A stretch of 10,863 nt of DNA from Faecalibacterium sp. CAG:74 (lineage in GTDB: Bacteria > Bacillota > Clostridia > Christensenellales > Aristaeellaceae). This document shows positions 7,064 to 10,863 of the stretch, piece after piece. Position 1 is the stretch's first letter, and each line of letters begins with the position of its first letter. The stretch spans positions 9,062 to 19,924 of the forward strand of contig FR899865.1 in NCBI GenBank assembly GCA_000437595.1. Direction: 5' to 3'. A program made the position numbers and the translations under genes. The notes beneath the pieces are model-generated. The model saw only the letters and a list, made by a program, of their open reading frames with translations, ran no database searches and was not told where the DNA came from.

Positions 7064-7803
7064 ATGCGTGATGACAACGTGGGCGCGGTGCATTTGACAG
7101 TGCTGAGCGCTATGCCCGGCAGACTTCGCCTGCAATTGGAAAAGCCGATTGAGGGCGAAGCGATTTTCCTGAGCATTCCGGGGATGCAAAGCTGCCGGTA
7201 TAATCCGCGCATTCAGACGATGCTGTGCTGCTACGACAAGGCGGTTATTTCTGAAAGTGACCTGCTTGTGCGCATCGGTGCGCTGTACGCCCGCTTGCAG
7301 CAGACGGCGGTGCTGCACGTCAAGCACTCGGAGGAAGAAGGCTTCTCGATGGCGCCCAGCGGCTATCTGGCGCTTGGCTGCATTGTCCTTGACGGCATGA
7401 TGACCCTCGCGGGTTCGACGCTCACACGCTACACGCGCTGGCTGTCCGCCGGGGCGACGCTGACCGACGTGGTTGGGCCCGCCTATCCGGACCTGCACAC
7501 AACGTGGTTGAGCACGCCTATCAGGAACTGCACACACGCGGCAGTTTCGACCCGGAAGTGATGTCCGTCGTCTACCTGATTAACGCCATTGGCAAGCCCA
7601 ACGGCTTTCAGGCGAGTCTGCTGGCGTGGATTGTCACGTTCAGCCGCCACCTGCTGCCGCGCGGCCCGCGGGAACAGGTGTATCTGGTTCGGAACGGCGA
7701 ACACACCACGATGCTCACCCCCGTCGTGGGCAATGAGGACGGCAGCGCCTTTGCCGGAAGCATCTTCCGCCGGAGCGTGGAAGTCTTAGCGCACAAGGGG
7801 TAA
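7064..7803 (+). pseudogene. HMA_2-domain membrane protein C, frameshifted by a 35-bp tandem duplication
   Basis: ATG 7064 follows the ATPase stop by 3 nt, with GGAGGG at 7051-7056. The first frame (7064-7561, 165 aa) starts with an HMA_2-type module (residues about 8-75: S-A-M-P-G-R-L-R-L, then I-P-G-M-Q-S-C-R-Y-N-P-R-I-Q) and a hydrophobic segment (Y-L-A-L-G-C-I-V-L-D-G-M-M). After residue 135 it runs into a 35-bp repeat and then off-frame residues to a stop. The rest continues in another frame from 7504 to 7803 (E-H-A-Y-Q-E-L-H-T-R-G-S-F-D-P-E-V-M-S-V-V-Y-L, another hydrophobic segment and a V-G-N-E-D-G-S end). Removing either copy of the repeat restores one 234-aa frame, so the ancestral gene is clear. 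As written, only a truncated N-terminal product would be made, keeping the HMA_2 module. It is probably a membrane partner of the ATPase. Whether the break is real or an assembly error cannot be decided here. Confidence 0.8.
7467..7536. repeat. 35-bp imperfect tandem duplication inside HMA_2 gene C
   Basis: Copy 1 is 7467-7501 and copy 2 is 7502-7536. They match at 31 of 35 positions. The four differences (copy 1 to copy 2) are G to A, C to A, C to A and C to A. Copy 1 encodes V-V-G-P-A-Y-P-D-L-H-T and copy 2 V-V-E-H-A-Y-Q-E-L-H-T, so all four changes alter the protein. The 35-bp length is not a multiple of three and shifts the frame. Confidence 0.95.
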
Positions 7804-7813
7804 CTTCATTCGC

Positions 7814-7838
7814 TCGTCCGGTCAAACGACCTGAACGA
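7814..7838 (+). other. Imperfect hairpin between HMA_2 gene C and the small membrane protein gene
   Basis: GGTC (7820-7823) pairs with GACC (7828-7831) around an AAAC loop; after a mismatch and a bulged A, the outer bases 7814-7818 pair with 7833-7838. There is no T-tract. It may be an mRNA processing or stability element, or chance. Confidence 0.25.
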
Positions 7839-7871
7839 TAGATACTCGCAAAAAATAAGGAGGACAAACAT

Positions 7872-8150
7872 ATGTTGAACCTGAACATGAGCCCGATGGT
7901 CAAGGGCATTCTGATTGGTGTGGGCGTGAGCGCGGTTGGTTTCTACGCTTACAAGCACAACGAGGAGAAGGTGGATAACTTCCTGCGCAGCCACGGCGTG
8001 AAGGTCAAGACGCCCACTGCGGGCTTTGAGACGATGTCCGTGGAAGACCTGATGCGCACGAAGGAAAGCATCGAAGACCTGATTGCGGAGAAGGAACAGC
8101 AGGAGCAGAGCGTGACCGTGGAAGCGGACGCGGCTGTGGCAGCGGAATAA
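7872..8150 (+). CDS. Small single-span membrane protein (92 aa), putative partner of the ATPase
   Basis: ATG 7872 has AAGGAGG at 7857-7863 with 8-nt spacing, the strongest ribosome binding site in the cluster, so high expression is likely. Residues about 8-27 (M-V-K-G-I-L-I-G-V-G-V-S-A-V-G-F-Y-A-Y) form one membrane helix, preceded by a very short N-terminus. Residues about 30-55 are polar and basic, and 55-92 form an acidic, probably helical or coiled tail (V-E-D-L-M-R-T-K-E-S-I-E-D-L-I-A-E-K-E) ending in an alanine/glutamate-rich stretch. No cysteine is present; histidines occur only at H-N-E-E and S-H-G-V. I do not recognise a named family. It is the last gene before the terminator at 8185, so it belongs to the metal cluster. 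The layout of an N-terminal helix with a charged tail beside a P1B pump resembles mycobacterial PacL proteins next to CtpC, but this is an architectural analogy, not detected homology. Confidence 0.8.
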   Translation: MLNLNMSPMVKGILIGVGVSAVGFYAYKHNEEKVDNFLRSHGVKVKTPTAGFETMSVEDLMRTKESIEDLIAEKEQQEQSVTVEADAAVAAE

Positions 8151-8184
8151 CATACCATTCGCATCTTGGAACATAATAGTATCG

Positions 8185-8247
8185 CACCCAAAAGCGCGGC
8201 GCATGATGGATATGCGTCGCGCTTTTTGGGTGGCAAATTATTTTTTT
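8185..8247 (+). terminator. Terminator of the HMA_2/ATPase cluster, possibly bidirectional
   Basis: A long stem pairs 8185-8204 with 8212-8232 (about 20 bp with one G-U wobble and one bulged T) around a 7-nt loop. The GC-rich inner stem (8194-8204 with 8212-8222) is directly followed by five T residues, and a second run of seven T residues lies at 8241-8247. The matching A-run on the 5' side would allow termination from the other strand too. Confidence 0.9.
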
Positions 8248-8377
8248 CCGGCAGATAGAAACGTCAAGGCTGGAAAAATAAAACGGATGAAGTCCCTCCG
8301 TATTGCCTCCGCGCGATTGAGCTGCGCGCTTTGCCTTACATTGCCCGCATGTTTATCCCTTTTTATCCTCGCTTTCC

Positions 8378-8407
8378 CTTCCATCGTTCTCTCCCTTATG
8401 CTATAAT
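8378..8407 (+). promoter_or_regulatory. Extended -10 promoter for the polysaccharide genes
   Basis: A perfect -10 TATAAT (8402-8407) is preceded by TGC (8399-8401), giving an extended -10 element. The -35 region is poor (CTTCCA at 8378-8383, 18-bp spacer, or TTCCAT at 8379-8384, 17-bp spacer). The start point is expected near 8414, leaving a leader of about 28 nt with a full ribosome binding site. The stretch between the terminator and this promoter (8248-8377) shows only two weak 5-bp hairpins. Confidence 0.75.
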
Positions 8408-8441
8408 AAAGCCAATCATCCATCGAAAGGAGGTTTCCGTC

Positions 8442-10088
8442 ATGCTCTTCCCCCTGCGCGTCATCCGGCGCATTCATCGCGAAGGCTTTCGCTGCATCCC
8501 CGAAGCCATCCGGTTCCGCATCGCGCTCCATCGTCAGCGCCCCTTCCTCCAGACGGAAACCGCCCTGCGTCAAGCGGAGGAAGACGGCTACCAAGCCTTC
8601 ATCCGCCGGCATGAAGCGCCCCTTTCAGCCCCCTTCACCCCGACCATGCGCTTGTCTTTCCTCATTCCGACTTATAATACGCCGCCGGAGCTGCTGCGCG
8701 CGCTGGCGGATTCGCTGCTGCATCAGTCGTGCGGCGCGTGGGAAGCCTGTTTCTATGACGGCGCAAGTACCCGCGTGGACACGCGTGAACTGCTGCAAGC
8801 GCTGACGCAGGAGGACAATCGCTTCCGTGTGACGTTCGGCGCGGAGAACCGCGGCATTGCGGGCAACACGAACGCCGCGCTGACGATGGCAACGGGGGAA
8901 TTTGTCGCGCTCTGTGACCACGATGACTTGCTCGCACCGGATGCGGTTCGCTGCATCCTTGAAGCAGCGCAGGACGGTGCGGACTTCGTTTATACCGATG
9001 AGGACAAGGTGTCCGCCGATGGCACGCACTTCTTTGAGCCGCACTTGAAGCCTGATTTCGCGCCGGATTCGCTGCGTTCCGGCAATTATATCTGCCACAT
9101 CACGGCAGCGTCACGGGCACTGATGAACGCGGTCGGCGGACTTCGCCCCGGTTTCGATGGCTCGCAAGACCATGATTTGGCGCTTCGGTTGTCCGAAAAC
9201 GCGGCGAAAATCACCCACATTCCGCGTATTCTCTACCATTGGCGGATGCTGGACACCTCGTTCAGCCATCAAAAAGCGCAGACCTGTGCGGATGCCGCCG
9301 CACGCGCCGTGGCGGATCAGCTCCGCCGCCTGCACATGGATGCCGACGTGACGGTGGAAGAGCTGCGCGTCCGCATTCGGTGGAAAACGCGGCAGATGCG
9401 CAGCGTCTGCGTCCTCTGGGGCGAGGGCGATGCGCCGAAGCTGCCGATGCCGTGCATCCGCGTCCGCGATTTGTCAGCGGTCAATGACCTCGTCCGCCGG
9501 ACGGACTGTGACGCGGTGCTGTTTCTGCGCGCCGGACTGCGCCCGCTGGATACCGATTGGGTCAGCGAACTCATGCAGTACGCCCAGCGCGCGGACGTTG
9601 GCTGCGTCGGCTCGGCGCTGCTGGATGACCGTGATTGCTTCCGTCACGCCGGGTATGCGGTGGACGTCCCCGGCGGCGCGGTCAGCCATCAGGCGGGGCA
9701 GTGGCGCTATGGGCGGCCGTACATGCTCACTGACCGCATCGTCCGCAACGTGACGGGCGTATCCAGCGCACTGCTGATGATTCGGCGTGACGTGTTCCTG
9801 TCCGTCGGCGGATTTTCGCCGTACCAGAGTGACCTTCGCGGCGCGGATTTGGGGCTGAAATGCCAGCAAATCGGGCTGCTCAACGTCTACACGCCGTATG
9901 CGCGGATGGCAATGGATATGCGGCTTTCGCTGCTGCCGCCGTGCCTGACGCAGGGTGCGCCGAAGGGGGATTTGCGCCGCTTCCGCCAAACGTGGGGCGC
10001 GCACCCGCCGGAACGCTACTATTCGCCGTTGTTCCGCCCGGACGGCAGCATGTTCATCGACCTTGACCGACAGGAGGGAACGCCGTGA
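8442..10088 (+). CDS. GT2-family glycosyltransferase with degenerate second domain
   Basis: The product is 548 aa from ATG 8442, fixed by AAAGGAGGT at 8426-8434 (7-nt spacing); the upstream ATG at 8331 precedes the promoter and is excluded. Residues about 69-270 are a complete GT-A fold GT2 domain: L-S-F-L-I-P-T-Y-N-T at the nucleotide-binding start, N-R-G-I-A-G-N-T-N-A-A, the metal-binding D-H-D-D (159-162), Y-T-D-E-D-K, G-S-Q-D-H-D-L-A-L-R (about 240-249) and H-I-P-R-I-L-Y-H-W-R. This resembles the RfbC/Rgp-type enzymes of O-antigen or rhamnan synthesis. Residues about 325-548 look like the rear part of a second GT2 domain (A-G-L-R-P-L-D-T-D-W, R-H-A-G-Y-A, G-V-S-S-A-L-L-M-I-R-R, V-G-G-F) but lack its start, and the usual D-x-D-L-x-L-R acceptor motif is altered to G-A-D-L-G-L-K. 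It probably transfers sugars from a nucleotide donor to a lipid-linked glycan at the cytoplasmic face. The next gene overlaps by 4 nt. Sugar and linkage are unknown. Confidence 0.88.
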   Translation: MLFPLRVIRRIHREGFRCIPEAIRFRIALHRQRPFLQTETALRQAEEDGYQAFIRRHEAPLSAPFTPTMRLSFLIPTYNTPPELLRALADSLLHQSCGAWEACFYDGASTRVDTRELLQALTQEDNRFRVTFGAENRGIAGNTNAALTMATGEFVALCDHDDLLAPDAVRCILEAAQDGADFVYTDEDKVSADGTHFFEPHLKPDFAPDSLRSGNYICHITAASRALMNAVGGLRPGFDGSQDHDLALRLSENAAKITHIPRILYHWRMLDTSFSHQKAQTCADAAARAVADQLRRLHMDADVTVEELRVRIRWKTRQMRSVCVLWGEGDAPKLPMPCIRVRDLSAVNDLVRRTDCDAVLFLRAGLRPLDTDWVSELMQYAQRADVGCVGSALLDDRDCFRHAGYAVDVPGGAVSHQAGQWRYGRPYMLTDRIVRNVTGVSSALLMIRRDVFLSVGGFSPYQSDLRGADLGLKCQQIGLLNVYTPYARMAMDMRLSLLPPCLTQGAPKGDLRRFRQTWGAHPPERYYSPLFRPDGSMFIDLDRQEGTP

Positions 10089-10863
10089 CGAAGTGCAAAC
10101 CGCCGATTTTCGGCGATTCCGCTGTGCTGAAAAAAGGGCTTTGGGTGACGCTCGTGATTGCGCTGGTGCTGGCGCTGTATGGTGCTTTGTTCGCCCCGAC
10201 GTGGCAGACGCGGGCGTTCACCATCGACGCGGCGGCACAGACGCATCTGCATCCGCTGACGGACGGCGAGACGTTCACGCTGCCCCTGCCGGATGGCGGC
10301 ATCCGCGAAATCAGCCTGCCCGTTACGGCGCTGAGCAGTGAATCCGGCGGCACAGCGACGCTGATCCTGACACGGCAGGGGTTACCGATTTTCACGCAGA
10401 CCGCCCTGCTGACCGCCAGTACCATCCGCGAAAATTTGACCTTCTCGTTTGAACCCATGGATGCGGACAAACTTGTGCTCACCTTTTCCGGCAACACGCT
10501 CCCTGCTTTGGGCATGAGCAGCGGCAATCAGCTGTGCATCCGCCTGTCCGGTACGCGCCCTTCCTGCGCGATGCTGTACTACGGGATTTTCGCGGCGGTT
10601 CTGGTGCTGTTCTGCGTCTGGGAAAGCCTGTTCACCGCACGCTGCGCCGCCACTGGACGGCAGAACCATCTGCTGCGCCTGCAAGCCGACGTCCGCCGCT
10701 ACGGCTTCCTCATCGAACAGCTTGTCCGCCGCAATTTTAATACAAAGTATCGGCAGAGTATCCTTGGCGTCCTCTGGAGTTTCCTCAATCCGCTGCTGAC
10801 GATGCTCGTGCAGTACCTTGTGTTCTCCACGCTCTTCCGCTCCGGTATCGACCACTTCCCGGT
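10085..10863 (+). CDS. ABC-2 polysaccharide-export permease (Wzm/TagG type) with N-terminal extracytoplasmic domain; 3' end outside window
   Basis: The gene starts with GTG 10085, overlapping the glycosyltransferase stop as GTGA, with AGGAGG at 10072-10077 (7-nt spacing). It stays open to the window end (259 codons). A membrane helix lies at residues about 18-37 (G-L-W-V-T-L-V-I-A-L-V-L-A-L-Y), followed by about 120 residues of beta-rich, cysteine-poor sequence, then a second helix at about 162-182 (M-L-Y-Y-G-I-F-A-A-V-L-V-L-F). After a short linker, residues from about 199 match the start of ABC-2 polysaccharide exporters: R-R-Y-G-F-L-I-E-Q-L-V-R-R-N-F-N-T-K-Y, then Q-S-I-L-G-V-L-W-S-F-L-N-P-L-L-T-M. 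Usual family members begin close to that point, so about 200 residues are an added N-terminal unit placing a domain outside the membrane. The gene is translationally coupled to the glycosyltransferase, and an ATP-binding (Wzt/TagH-like) gene would be expected downstream. It likely exports a completed surface glycan or teichoic-type polymer. Confidence 0.85.
   Translation, partial: MTKCKPPIFGDSAVLKKGLWVTLVIALVLALYGALFAPTWQTRAFTIDAAAQTHLHPLTDGETFTLPLPDGGIREISLPVTALSSESGGTATLILTRQGLPIFTQTALLTASTIRENLTFSFEPMDADKLVLTFSGNTLPALGMSSGNQLCIRLSGTRPSCAMLYYGIFAAVLVLFCVWESLFTARCAATGRQNHLLRLQADVRRYGFLIEQLVRRNFNTKYRQSILGVLWSFLNPLLTMLVQYLVFSTLFRSGIDHFP

Noticed and set aside
4952..7537. 861-aa open frame on the minus strand opposite the ATPase and HMA_2 gene C
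   Set aside because: It is antisense to a gene with every P-type ATPase motif intact, and its translation is rich in R, H, A and Q with no recognisable domain, as expected from high-GC codon bias.
7469..7540. Programmed ribosomal frameshifting as the explanation for the split HMA_2 gene
   Set aside because: No slippery heptamer is visible, and the exact 35-bp duplication fully accounts for the frame change.
8203..8406. 67-aa frame ending in a hydrophobic stretch between the terminator and the glycosyltransferase
   Set aside because: Its start lies inside the terminator stem, the inner ATG at 8287 has no ribosome binding site, and its end overlaps the promoter -10 element. The hydrophobic look comes from pyrimidine-rich DNA.

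Overview
The window is a GC-rich, forward-strand-only stretch of bacterial chromosome. Strong AGGAGG-type ribosome binding sites, several extended -10 promoters, bacterial Ig-like (BIG2) repeats and a heparinase II/III-family protein point to an uncultured gut-type member of the Bacillota, probably Clostridia. That placement is inferred from style and gene content; no rRNA or marker gene is present.

Layout. (1) 1-1034: 3' part of a heparinase II/III-family polysaccharide lyase-like gene. (2) 1093-3135: a secreted protein with six BIG2-like modules and an unrecognised C-terminal domain, closed by a clear terminator at 3143-3173. (3) 3265-8247: a metal-handling cluster with a strong promoter at one end and a terminator at the other. 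It holds two small HMA_2-type proteins (3396-3974, 3961-4350), a 535-bp intergenic region packed with short palindromes, a P1B-type ATPase (4886-7060) with its own N-terminal HMA_2 module and an unusual D-Y-S-C-G-I-K membrane motif in place of CPC, a third HMA_2 gene (7064-7803) broken by a 35-bp imperfect tandem duplication, and a 92-aa single-span membrane protein (7872-8150). (4) 8378-10863: start of a cell-surface polysaccharide operon with an extended -10 promoter, a GT2 glycosyltransferase with a degenerate second half (8442-10088), and, by a GTGA overlap, the 5' part of a Wzm/TagG-type ABC-2 permease carrying an extra N-terminal membrane-anchored domain (10085 to the window end).

The metal cluster is the most interesting part. 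Four HMA_2 modules (three on separate proteins, one on the pump) share a PGRxRL-like motif where classical metallochaperone domains have CxxC. With the non-CPC pump and a small membrane partner, they look like one multi-component metal or ion export system, possibly comparable in organisation to mycobacterial CtpC-PacL. The transported ion cannot be read from the sequence. The 35-bp duplication is either a genuine inactivation or switch, or an assembly error; the pattern of differences between its copies leans towards error.
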